Assembly: GCA_027307335.1 (NCBI GenBank)
Contig: DAHUXD010000034.1
Location: 49,177 to 113,176, forward strand
Direction: 5' to 3'
Origin: Acidobacteriota bacterium
GTDB lineage: Bacteria; Acidobacteriota; Thermoanaerobaculia; UBA5066; Gp7-AA6
DNA: 64,000 bases
Shown: positions 1 to 8,330 of the stretch, piece after piece
How positions within the stretch are numbered: the stretch's first letter is position 1
Layout of the letters: each line of letters opens with the position of its first letter
Program-made: the position numbers and the translations under genes
The notes under the pieces: model-generated
Seen by the model: the letters and a program-made list of their open reading frames with translations, nothing else
Database searches by the model: none
What the model was told of the DNA's origin: nothing

Positions 1-927
1 CGCGTCGAACTCCGTGAACCAGAGCTCCGAGTCGGGTCCGGTCGCGATGCCGTACGCGCCGCAGCCCGAAGTCGGGATGAGGAACTCGGTCAGGACCCCG
101 TCCGTCGTGATGCGGCCGATCCGGTTGGCGTCGAACTCGGTGAACCAGAGATTCCCGTCCGGGCCGGAGGCGATGCGGAAGGCGCGGGTCGGCGTGGAGA
201 GCGGAAACTCGGCGAGGCTGCCGTCGGGCGTGATGCGCCCGATCTTGTGGCCGGAGTTCTCGACGAACCAGAGATTGCCGTCGGCGCCGGCGACGATGCC
301 CTCGGGCGAAGCGTTCGCGGTGGGGACGGGAAACTCGGCGAGAAGGCCGGCTGTGGTGAGCCGGCCGATCTTGTTCGTCGCGTACTCGGTGATCCAGAGA
401 TTGCCGTCCGGGCCCGACGCGATGAAGTGGGCCATGGAGTTGGCGACGGCCAGCGGAAACTCCGTGATCGTGCCGTCGGTCGTAATGCGGCCGACCTTGT
501 TGCCCTGGCTCTCGGTGAACCACAGGGCGGCGTCCGGGCCCAGGGCGATGCCGTACGGACCGGAGGAGGCCGTGGGCACGGGGAACTCCGTGATCACGCC
601 GGCCGTCGTGATGCGGCCGATCCGGTTGCCGGAGGTCTCGGTGAACCAGAGGTTGCCGTCGGGGCCCGCCACGATGTCCTGGGGATTGGAAGAGACGGTG
701 GGAGTTGGAAACTCCGTCACGTCGCCGGAAGGCGTCATCCGTCCGATCCGGCCCGTCGACTCGACGAACCACAGGTTCCCGTCCGAACCGGAGGCAATCC
801 CCTCGGGCAGGGCCGCGCTCCCGATCGGGAACTCGTTGACCTCCTGGCCCGCCGCGAAGGCGGCCGCGAGAGCCAGAACGAACGCGAGGGCGCTGCCCCG
901 GGCCTTGTGGGCGAGAGACGACTTCAT
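1..927 (-). CDS. Vgb-like (virginiamycin B lyase family) beta-propeller protein, secreted, 3' end cut by window
   Basis: The reading frame is open from the ATG at 927 to the window edge, about 309 codons. It starts with a basic, hydrophobic leader ending near AAAFAAGQ, a probable signal peptide. The rest is seven or so repeats of about 42 residues built around DGNLWFTE and NRIGRITTAGVITEFP, the hallmark of streptogramin-lyase (Vgb) propellers. Proteins of this repeat family in environmental bacteria are mostly not antibiotic lyases, so I call the fold and not the reaction. The protein is presumably exported. It lies just downstream of the tandem SLH genes on the same strand but has its own TATAAT box 15 bases upstream of the ATG. 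A mirror-image open frame on the plus strand is a codon-bias shadow. Confidence 0.85.
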   Translation of the reverse strand, partial: MKSSLAHKARGSALAFVLALAAAFAAGQEVNEFPIGSAALPEGIASGSDGNLWFVESTGRIGRMTPSGDVTEFPTPTVSSNPQDIVAGPDGNLWFTETSGNRIGRITTAGVITEFPVPTASSGPYGIALGPDAALWFTESQGNKVGRITTDGTITEFPLAVANSMAHFIASGPDGNLWITEYATNKIGRLTTAGLLAEFPVPTANASPEGIVAGADGNLWFVENSGHKIGRITPDGSLAEFPLSTPTRAFRIASGPDGNLWFTEFDANRIGRITTDGVLTEFLIPTSGCGAYGIATGPDSELWFTEFDA

Positions 928-942
928 TGTGCGGAGAGACCG

Positions 943-948
943 ATTATA
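943..948 (-). promoter_or_regulatory. -10 box (TATAAT) of the Vgb-like gene
   Basis: On the minus strand a perfect TATAAT lies 15 bases before the ATG at 927, with no Shine-Dalgarno sequence between. The predicted transcript would have a leader of only a few bases. No convincing -35 box is seen. Confidence 0.5.
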
Positions 949-996
949 GGCGCGGCGACTCGAACTTTGCGCCGACGAGCTATCGCGTGACGCGGG

Positions 997-3402
997 TCAC
1001 TGGAGATGGAACGTCTTCGTCAGGAACACCGCCATCTGGCCGCGGGTGTTGGCGTTCTGCGGGCAGTAGTTGCCGCCGCCGCAGCCGCCCGTGATCTGCT
1101 CGTTCGAGAGCTGCTCGATCCAATCGGCGAAGGTCGACGGACACGTCACGTCGCCGAAGATGCCCTGACACGGCGGGGGCACGTAGGCGGAGCCGTGCTC
1201 GCCCTTCAGGAGGAAGACGGCCATCTGGTCGCGCCGCACGGGGCTGGTCGGGCAGAAGTTGCCGCCGCCGCAGCCGCCCGTGATGCCCTCGTTGGCCATC
1301 GCCTCGATCCACGGGGCGAAGTTGGAGGAGCAGGGGACGTCGGCGAACATCCCGGCGCAGGGCGGCGGCGCGAAGCAGAGGCCGTGCTTGGCCTTGAGGA
1401 TGAAGACGGCCATCTGCTGGCGCAGCGTCGGCGCGCTGACGCCGTAGTTGCCGCCGCCGACGCCCACCGTGATCCCGTTCGACACGAGAGTCGTGACGTA
1501 GTTGTAGAACTGCTGGCTGCCCGGCACGTCGAGAAAGTCCGAGACCCAGCCGAGCGCCAGCGTGCCCGTGGTGCCGTCCGGCGTCATGGCGACGACGTCG
1601 TTGACGGTGCCGGGGGCCAGCGCCGGCGAGGTCGTCGTCAGCGTGTGGTCGTTAACGAAAGTGGCCGGGCTCGCCACGCCGCCGAACGTCAGGCTCGTCG
1701 GGTCGATGAAGTCGGTACCGGAGACCGTGATCGGCGTGCCCCCGGCCGGCGGGCCCGACCGCACGTCCACCGAGAAGATGATGCGCTGCGAGAACTCGGA
1801 GGTGTTGCCGGAAGGGTCGGTCGCCGTCGCGGAGACGCGCACGCCCGGATCGGTGGCGAGGGACAGGGTCACATCGATCACAGCATGGCCGCCGCCGTCG
1901 GTCGTCACCTGGCTCGAGCCGAGGTAAGTCACCCCCTGCAGGAACTCGCGCGGGAAGTTCGAGCAGACACCGTCCCCGTAGAAGTCGAGGTCGAAGGTCG
2001 TCGCCGGCGTCGAGTCGAGCTTGCCGGTGATGTGGGTGCTCGCGCCGTTGGTCACTGACTGGATGATCGGGAAGTTCTGGAGCATGTTGGCGCCCGTGTC
2101 GGCGTCGAGCGGATCGTTCGGCGTCACCCCTCCACTGCCGTCGCCGGGCTGCCGGAGGTCGATACCCAGTCTCTGGTTGCCGAAGATGGAGTTGAGCCGG
2201 ACGACGTTCTGGACGTTGCTCGCGTTGTTCTCGACCTCGACGCCACTGCCGCCGTTGAAGGGATCCGTGCCGTTGAATGCGATGAGGTTGTGCGTGTCGA
2301 TCGAGCTACCGCCCACGGCGTTGCCGACGCCGCCGAGCAACACGCCGCTGAGCGAGTTCCCCAGGGGGTTCGCCCCAGTCGCGTCCGCGCCGATGATGTT
2401 CCCCTCGATCTGGTTTCCCGACGGGCCGGCGAAGGCGTCGACGCCGGCGCCGACATTGCCCGAGATGACGTTGCCGGGCCCCGTTCCTGGGATGAGCGTT
2501 CCGCCGCCGACGAGTACCCCCGTCGTGCCGTTGAGGTTCACGCCCTCGTTCTGATTGGGGATCGCGACGGTGCCCGTCAGGTCCGTTCCGATGTAGTTGC
2601 CCTCGAGGAAATGGTCGGAGCCGTTGAACTGAACGCCGCGATTGTTCCCGGAGATGACGTTGCGCGCATCGGCGGTCGAGCCTCCGACCGTGGCGCCGGA
2701 TCCTCCACTGACGAATACGCCGCGGTCGCTGTTCCCCAGGGCGAGCGTACCGGTCACGTCCGTGCCGATGAAGTTTCCCTCGACGACGGTCCCCCCGCTC
2801 TGGACGTCGACGCCGACCCCGATGTTTCCGGAGATCAGGTTTCGCGTGTCGGGAGTGATGCCACCGATGGTGTTGCCGCCGCCGACGGCCACGACGCCGC
2901 CGTTGCCGTTCGGAAGCGCCGCGGTGCCCGACGAGTCGGTGCCGACGAAGTTTCCCTCGATCGTGTTGCCGGAAGACTGGACCTCGATGCCGTCGCTGGC
3001 GAACCGGTTCACGACCAGGCCGCGAATGGTGGAAGAACCGCCGGTGAGCACGAGGCCCTTGACCGAGCCGGCGTTCGTGCCGTCGAGCTCGATCAGGAGC
3101 ACCGCGTTGTCGGGAAGCCCGGGACCGTTCGAATTCGGGGACGAACCGGACTGCGTGTAGCCGTCGATGGTCACGGAATCGGTGATCGCCGGCAGCGCCG
3201 AGGCCGGCGAGATGGTGTGGACGCCTCCGCCGGGGATCGCGAACGCGATCGTGTCCGAGCCTCCGTTGTTGTTCGCATCGGTGATCGCCTGGCGCAGCGA
3301 TCCGGCGCCGCTGTCGGCGACGGTCGTGACGGTGTAGGTGTTGCCGAGGGCCACGGCCGCCGGTAGGGCGAGCGAGACGAGGGCCGTCCTGAGATTGTTC
3401 AT
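997..3402 (-). CDS. Secreted parallel beta-helix / IPT / triple-SLH surface protein, paralogue 1
   Basis: An 801-residue protein starting at ATG 3402, preceded by an AGGTGG ribosome site; longer in-frame upstream sequence lacks coding character. The signal peptide ends near VALG. It is followed by the NTYTVTT..DSGAGSLRQAI leader motif common to all five tandem paralogues, then many right-handed beta-helix turns (NTIEGNFVGTD, NLISGN, GVLLGG types). Next come an ATDPSGNTSEFSQ module, an IPT/TIG domain (about residues 535-615, SGPPAGGTPITVSGTDF) and three SLH repeats to the C-terminus. SLH repeats 2 and 3 carry the C-x5-C pair (GCGGGNxC); repeat 1 has GVGGGNYG with neither cysteine. It is likely exported and held on the cell envelope through the SLH part; the ligand of the beta-helix is unknown. 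Confidence 0.9.
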   Translation of the reverse strand: MNNLRTALVSLALPAAVALGNTYTVTTVADSGAGSLRQAITDANNNGGSDTIAFAIPGGGVHTISPASALPAITDSVTIDGYTQSGSSPNSNGPGLPDNAVLLIELDGTNAGSVKGLVLTGGSSTIRGLVVNRFASDGIEVQSSGNTIEGNFVGTDSSGTAALPNGNGGVVAVGGGNTIGGITPDTRNLISGNIGVGVDVQSGGTVVEGNFIGTDVTGTLALGNSDRGVFVSGGSGATVGGSTADARNVISGNNRGVQFNGSDHFLEGNYIGTDLTGTVAIPNQNEGVNLNGTTGVLVGGGTLIPGTGPGNVISGNVGAGVDAFAGPSGNQIEGNIIGADATGANPLGNSLSGVLLGGVGNAVGGSSIDTHNLIAFNGTDPFNGGSGVEVENNASNVQNVVRLNSIFGNQRLGIDLRQPGDGSGGVTPNDPLDADTGANMLQNFPIIQSVTNGASTHITGKLDSTPATTFDLDFYGDGVCSNFPREFLQGVTYLGSSQVTTDGGGHAVIDVTLSLATDPGVRVSATATDPSGNTSEFSQRIIFSVDVRSGPPAGGTPITVSGTDFIDPTSLTFGGVASPATFVNDHTLTTTSPALAPGTVNDVVAMTPDGTTGTLALGWVSDFLDVPGSQQFYNYVTTLVSNGITVGVGGGNYGVSAPTLRQQMAVFILKAKHGLCFAPPPCAGMFADVPCSSNFAPWIEAMANEGITGGCGGGNFCPTSPVRRDQMAVFLLKGEHGSAYVPPPCQGIFGDVTCPSTFADWIEQLSNEQITGGCGGGNYCPQNANTRGQMAVFLTKTFHLQ

Positions 3403-3517
3403 CGGCCACCTGACCTTCCGATTTCGGTGAGGGAGCGTCGCTCGAGAGAGCGAAAACTCCCGGCCTTTCGCCCGGGTCTGTGGAGCAGGTCCGAACCGGC
3501 GAATCGCGATGCCACCG

Positions 3518-5911
3518 TTACGGCAGACTGAACGTCTTCGTGATGAACACCGCCATCTGACCGCGGTTGTTGGGATTCGAGGGACAGTAGAGTCCGCTGC
3601 CGCAGCCGGCGGCGATGTTCTCGTGGTACAGCTCCTCGATCCAGTTGGCGAACGTTCCGGGACAGGGTACGTCGGTGAAGACGCCCGTACAGGTCGGAGG
3701 AACGTAGGTCGAGCCGTGCTCGGCCTTGAGCAGGAAGACCGCCATCTGGTCGCGGCGCACCGGGTTCGTCGGACAGTAGTTGCCGCCGCCGCAGCCGCCG
3801 GTGATCCCCTCGGTGGCGAGCGCCTGGATCCAGTTCGCATAGGTGGACGGGCAGGCGACGTCGGCGAAGTAACCCGGCGTGCACGCCGGGGGCACGTAAC
3901 AGAGGCCGTGCTTTCCCTTGAGCAGGAACACCGCCATCTGCTGTCGGGTCACGTTCGAGTCGGGACAGTAGTTGCCGCCGCCGCAGCCCACGGTGATCTC
4001 GTTCGAAACGAGCTTGGTGATGTAGTAGTAGAACTGGTTGCCGCCGACGTCGTTGAAGTCCGCGATCCACCCGTTGACGAGCGTCCCGCCCGTTCCGCTC
4101 GGGTTCGACACCACCGTGTCGTTCAGGGAACCCGCGGGGCGCGCCGGCATCGTGGCCGTGATGGTCGAATCGTTCACGAACATGACGCTGGTTGCCGGGA
4201 CGCCGCCGACCGTGACGGTGGCGCCGCTCTCGAAGAGCATGCCGCTCAAGGTCGAGCTCGTGCCGCCCGCGGCCGGTCCCGAGGCCGGCGACTGCGAAAA
4301 GATGAGGCGCTGGGAGAACTCCGACGTGTTGCCGTTCGGATCCGTGGCCGTCGCCGTCACGATCTGACCGGGCTGGAGCACGACCGGCACGTCGTGCGAG
4401 AACGTGACGTTGCACGAGCCATCCGTTGTGACCTGGAACGTTCCCAGGTAGATCTGGCCCTGGACGTAGGCCTGCGGCACGTTGATGCAGGGCGCCGTCG
4501 CGTACAGGTCGATGTCGAACGTCGTCGAGGCCGTGCTGTTCAGGACTCCCTGGATGGTCGTCGTCGACGCGTTCGGCGTGACCGACGTGATGATCGGGAA
4601 GTTCTGGAGATTGTTCGGTCCGGCGTCCGCGTCACAGAGATCGTTCGGCGTGACGCCGCCGCTGCCGCCGGCGTAGAGGTCGATGCCGAGCGCGGCATTG
4701 CCGTACATGGAGTTGCCGCGGATCGCATTTCCCGTGCCCGCTCCGATCGCGATGGTGTAGGGAGAACCGTTGAAGGCGATGACGTTCCCCTCGCCGGGAT
4801 TCGGGCCGCCGATGACCCAGTTGTTGCCTCCGATCGCCACGACACCCTGGACATTGCCGAGGTTGAGGGTTCCGGTCAGGTCGGTGCCGATGAAGTTGCC
4901 TTGAATGATCTCCCCGGAGCCTCCATCGCTGACGATCGCCTGAAGGGTACTCGCCGCGATGACGTTGCCGAGGACCGTCTGGCCCACATCCGGAATCGAG
5001 ATGCCGTACTGGCTTCCGAGCGGCAGCATGCCGGTGACGTCCGTGCCGATGAAGTTGCCCTGAATCGTGGCGCCCGCAGTATTTCCGCCGACCGTGTAGC
5101 CGACGCCGATGCCCGCGCCGTGAGTGTTGCCGGAAATCACGTTGCGCTCCGCGGCCGTGGGCCCGCCGATCATCTGGCCGGTCCCCCTGCGGACGTAGAC
5201 GTTGGCATAGTCGAACATGCCCGGCAGACCGACGGTTCCGGTCGCGTCGGTGCCGATCAGGTTCCCCTGGACGATCGTGTTGTTGCCGCCGTTGTCGCCG
5301 ACGACGACGTGAGCCGCGTCGTTGGCCGAGAGGACGTTGCGGTCGGCCGGGTTCGTCCCGCCGACGATGACGCCCGCAGCCCCCTCGATCTCGACGCCGT
5401 ACTGCTGCGCGCCCGGGCGCGTCGCGCCGGCGGGGTCCGTGCCGAGAAAGTTGCCGGCGATCACGGTCCCGCCGCCGCTCGAGTTGACGTAGATCCCGGC
5501 CTCGTTGCACCGGTTGATCGCGAGACCGCGGATCGTGACGTTGGTCGCGCCGACGGTGAGCCCGCTGTTGCCGAACCCGATGTTCTCGCCGTCGATCTCG
5601 ATCCGGATCACGGCGTTCGTCCCCTGGCTCGGACCGTTCGTGTTCGCGGACGCTCCCGACTGCGAGTAGCCGTTGATCGTGACCGCGTCCGTGATCGTCG
5701 GCAGCGCCGTGGCCGGCGTGATCGTCTGGACACCGCTGCCCGTGATGTTGAAGACGATGGTGTCGGCGCCGGCGTTGCCGTTGGCGTCGAGGATCGCCTG
5801 GCGGAGCGACCCGGCGCCGCTGTCGGCGGTCGTCGTGACCGTGTACGTGTTGGCGAGCGCGGCCGTGGACACGAAGAGCGCGGCCAGGGTCGAGGCGGCT
5901 CGGACTCTCAC
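3518..5911 (-). CDS. Secreted parallel beta-helix / IPT / triple-SLH surface protein, paralogue 2
   Basis: A 797-residue protein. I place the start at GTG 5911 because AAGGAGG lies 5 bases upstream and the following residues (VRVRAASTLAALFVSTAALA) form a signal peptide. Architecture matches paralogue 1: NTYTVTTTADSGAGSLRQAI, beta-helix turns, ATDPNGNTSEFSQ, an IPT domain (SGPAAGGTSSTLSG) and three SLH repeats. It is the only member of the five in which all three SLH repeats, including the first (GCGGGNYCPDS), keep the cysteine pair. The third repeat is the most diverged (GCGSGLYCPSN). The C-terminus TFSLP matches the decayed fragment near 16.2 kb. Confidence 0.9.
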   Translation of the reverse strand: MRVRAASTLAALFVSTAALANTYTVTTTADSGAGSLRQAILDANGNAGADTIVFNITGSGVQTITPATALPTITDAVTINGYSQSGASANTNGPSQGTNAVIRIEIDGENIGFGNSGLTVGATNVTIRGLAINRCNEAGIYVNSSGGGTVIAGNFLGTDPAGATRPGAQQYGVEIEGAAGVIVGGTNPADRNVLSANDAAHVVVGDNGGNNTIVQGNLIGTDATGTVGLPGMFDYANVYVRRGTGQMIGGPTAAERNVISGNTHGAGIGVGYTVGGNTAGATIQGNFIGTDVTGMLPLGSQYGISIPDVGQTVLGNVIAASTLQAIVSDGGSGEIIQGNFIGTDLTGTLNLGNVQGVVAIGGNNWVIGGPNPGEGNVIAFNGSPYTIAIGAGTGNAIRGNSMYGNAALGIDLYAGGSGGVTPNDLCDADAGPNNLQNFPIITSVTPNASTTTIQGVLNSTASTTFDIDLYATAPCINVPQAYVQGQIYLGTFQVTTDGSCNVTFSHDVPVVLQPGQIVTATATDPNGNTSEFSQRLIFSQSPASGPAAGGTSSTLSGMLFESGATVTVGGVPATSVMFVNDSTITATMPARPAGSLNDTVVSNPSGTGGTLVNGWIADFNDVGGNQFYYYITKLVSNEITVGCGGGNYCPDSNVTRQQMAVFLLKGKHGLCYVPPACTPGYFADVACPSTYANWIQALATEGITGGCGGGNYCPTNPVRRDQMAVFLLKAEHGSTYVPPTCTGVFTDVPCPGTFANWIEELYHENIAAGCGSGLYCPSNPNNRGQMAVFITKTFSLP

Positions 5912-5958
5912 GCGGGCCTCCTTGTAATGGTGGCGGGGAAGTCTATCCGAGTCGGTGG

Positions 5959-8250
5959 CTAGGGCGCGCCGATCCTCCCTCCCGGAGTCGCGGGGGGCGG
6001 CGGGATCGGAGGAGGTGGCGGTGGCGGGTAAGGCGGTGGCGGCGCGGAAAGGATTCCTTTTTCGACGAACACCGCCATCTGCCCCCGCGTGTTGTTCGCC
6101 TGAGGACAGTACATGGCCGGCCCGCAGCCGCCGGTGATGTCGAGGTTGTAGAGCTCTTCGATGAAATCCCCGAAGAGTGAAGGGCATTGCACGTCCTTGA
6201 AAATCCCCATGCAGGGCGGCGGCACGTACGTGCTTCCGAACCGCGTCTTCAGGATCAAGGGCGCGATCTGGGCACGGGTCACGTTGGCCGTGGGGCAGTA
6301 CTTGCCGCCGCCGCAGCCGGCGGTGATGCCGTCGTTCGCTGCGGCCTCGACCCAGTCGGCGTACTGCGACGGGCACGGGACGTCCATGAAGAGACCCGTG
6401 CACGGCGGAGGCGTGTAGCACTGCCCCTTCTTCGCTTTCTCCAGGAAGACGGCGATCTGCTGGCGCGTGATCGAGAAATCGACGCCGTAGTTTCCGCCGC
6501 CGACGCCGGCCGTGATCCGGCCGCGAGCGAGGTCCGTGACGTAGTCGTGGAAGATGTGGGACGACGGCACGTCGAGGTAGTTCGATACGTAGGCGCCTTC
6601 GAGCGTGCCCGCGGTGCCGTCCGGAAACGTCGCCGTGATGTCGTTGACCGTTCCCGGGCTCAAGGGCGGGAACGTCCCGGTGAGATGGTTGAAGTCGGGG
6701 GCGAACAGGTCCGTGGCCGGCACGCCGCCGACCGTCAGCGTCGGCCCATCGGAGAAGTCGGAGCCGATGATCTCGAACGTCCCGCCGCCGGCGGCCGATC
6801 CCGAGTCGGGATTGATCGCGAGAAGAGGGGACTGAGAGAACTCGGACGTGCTTCCCTGAGCGCTCGTCGCCGTGGCGCTCACATGACCGAGGCCAGCGAC
6901 CGAACCCGGGACCGTCACGTCGATGGCCGCGTATCCGGTGGGGTCCGTCGTGACCTGCGTCGTACCGAAATGGAGGCGGCCCTGGAGAATCGAGCCGGGC
7001 AGGCAGAAGCCGTTCGAGTAGAAGTCCACGGTGTAGGTGGAGTTGGGTTTGGAGTGCAGGACTCCGAGGACGTGGATGCCTCCGGCGGTCTGCACCGCCG
7101 AGGCGATGATCGGGTAGTTCTGGCCTCCGTTGGCGCCCGGGGCGACGTCGCCCGGGTCGTTGAGAGTCATCCCGATGGGTGCGAGATCGATTCCGAGACC
7201 GAAGAGGTTGGCATCGTTGAACATGGAATTGCCGCGAATCGTCACGCTCGTCGCGCTCGACTCCACGTTGACTCCGGCGGTGCCGCTGTCCGCGATCACG
7301 TTGCCTTCTCCCGGGCCGACGCCTCCGATCTGCGCGCCATCGGTCGCGACGTCGAGCGCCGCGTAGCCGTTTCCCAGAATCGCGTTGCCGAAGCCGAGTC
7401 CGATGCTGTTTCCCTGCACGACGACCTGGCTGCCGGTGACGAGGTTCAGCAGGATTCCGTTGTACGAGTTTCCGGCAATCATGTTGCCCGCGCCCTGACC
7501 GGGCCCGCCGATCGTCACGCTCGCCGCCGACGAAAAGCTGCTGACCGCGATACCGTTTCCGTTTCCGACCAAGACGGTGCCGGTCCGATCGGGACCAATC
7601 ATGTTGCCCTGGATCTGCGCCCCGTCGCAGGTCTGGACGTCGATGCCGTCGGTGTAGTTGCCGGAGATCACGTTGCGGTCCGCCGGGTTCGGGCCGCCGA
7701 TCATGATGTTGGTCGCGAAGACGCCGCGGATGCCGTCGTCATTGTCGGAGCCGGCCTGGCCGTCGTCGTTGGTTCCGATGAAGCAGCCGCCGATCGTCAC
7801 TCCAGAGGCATTCAGAACATAGATACCGATATCGAAGCCGCTGATCACCAGGCCCCGGATCACGCAGTTGTTGCTCTGGACGTCGAGGCCCCTCCATTCG
7901 GGGTCGGTGTCCCGATCGCCGAGCAATTGAATGTTCAGCACCGCATCACTCACCTGCGGTTCGGTGTTCGGCGATGAGCCCGGCTGGGTGTACCCGTCGA
8001 TCGTGACCTGATCCGTGATCGTCGGGAGATCCGTCAATGGATGGATCGTGCATGTGCCGAGCGGGCCGCAGCCGGGGTCGGAGGACGGTATGTTGAAGAC
8101 GATCGTGTCGGCGCCGGGATTCGCGTTCGCATCGAGGATCGCCTGGCGAAGCGACCCGGGACCGTCGTTATTCGTGTTGCTGACGACGAAGGTGGCGGCG
8201 CTCAGAGGCAGGGCGGTCGAAAGTACGGCGATGCCGACGATCAGACGCAT
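5959..8250 (-). CDS. Secreted parallel beta-helix / IPT / triple-SLH surface protein with proline-rich tail, paralogue 3
   Basis: A 763-residue protein from ATG 8250 with GGGAGG 6 bases upstream. The signal peptide (MRLIVGIAVLSTALPLSAA) is nearly identical to that of paralogue 4, as is the upstream leader, which marks these two as the youngest pair. Beta-helix turns are followed by an IPT-like domain and three SLH repeats; repeat 1 (GVGGGNYGVDF) lacks both cysteines. Unlike its relatives it does not end at the last SLH: about 30 more residues, mostly proline (SAPPPPYPPPPPPPIPPPP then ATPGGRIGAP), extend past it. The tail could be a wall-spanning or protein-binding extension; that is inference. 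Confidence 0.9.
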   Translation of the reverse strand: MRLIVGIAVLSTALPLSAATFVVSNTNNDGPGSLRQAILDANANPGADTIVFNIPSSDPGCGPLGTCTIHPLTDLPTITDQVTIDGYTQPGSSPNTEPQVSDAVLNIQLLGDRDTDPEWRGLDVQSNNCVIRGLVISGFDIGIYVLNASGVTIGGCFIGTNDDGQAGSDNDDGIRGVFATNIMIGGPNPADRNVISGNYTDGIDVQTCDGAQIQGNMIGPDRTGTVLVGNGNGIAVSSFSSAASVTIGGPGQGAGNMIAGNSYNGILLNLVTGSQVVVQGNSIGLGFGNAILGNGYAALDVATDGAQIGGVGPGEGNVIADSGTAGVNVESSATSVTIRGNSMFNDANLFGLGIDLAPIGMTLNDPGDVAPGANGGQNYPIIASAVQTAGGIHVLGVLHSKPNSTYTVDFYSNGFCLPGSILQGRLHFGTTQVTTDPTGYAAIDVTVPGSVAGLGHVSATATSAQGSTSEFSQSPLLAINPDSGSAAGGGTFEIIGSDFSDGPTLTVGGVPATDLFAPDFNHLTGTFPPLSPGTVNDITATFPDGTAGTLEGAYVSNYLDVPSSHIFHDYVTDLARGRITAGVGGGNYGVDFSITRQQIAVFLEKAKKGQCYTPPPCTGLFMDVPCPSQYADWVEAAANDGITAGCGGGKYCPTANVTRAQIAPLILKTRFGSTYVPPPCMGIFKDVQCPSLFGDFIEELYNLDITGGCGPAMYCPQANNTRGQMAVFVEKGILSAPPPPYPPPPPPPIPPPPATPGGRIGAP

Positions 8251-8256
8251 GAGGAG

Positions 8257-8286
8257 CCTCCCGATTTGGCGGAAAGCTTATATCCG
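8257..8286 (-). promoter_or_regulatory. Conserved 5' leader element, copy 1
   Basis: Read on the minus strand, CGGATATAAGCTT is followed by CCGCCAAATCGGGAGG and then the start codon of paralogue 3. The same block, with one inserted base, lies before paralogue 4. It contains a TATAAG box and the ribosome site. Weaker matches (GGATAGACT followed by CGCCA) precede paralogues 2 and 5. Confidence 0.5.
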
Positions 8287-8330
8287 CCTCGCGTAGGGCG
8301 CGGGGCTCCGAATTCGGGGAAGCGCCCTCC

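Noticed and set aside
1..927. Streptogramin resistance lyase
   Set aside because: The repeats show the propeller family only. Most environmental members are not known lyases and the protein is incomplete here.
14..949. Long plus-strand open frame opposite the Vgb-like gene
   Set aside because: It mirrors the repeat structure of the minus-strand gene, has no recognisable domain, and arises from the GC-biased third codon position.
3509..5962. 817-codon plus-strand open frame opposite paralogue 2, and similar frames opposite paralogues 1, 3, 4 and 5
   Set aside because: Arg/Asp/Val-rich translations with no signal peptide or domain are typical antisense shadows in GC-rich genes.
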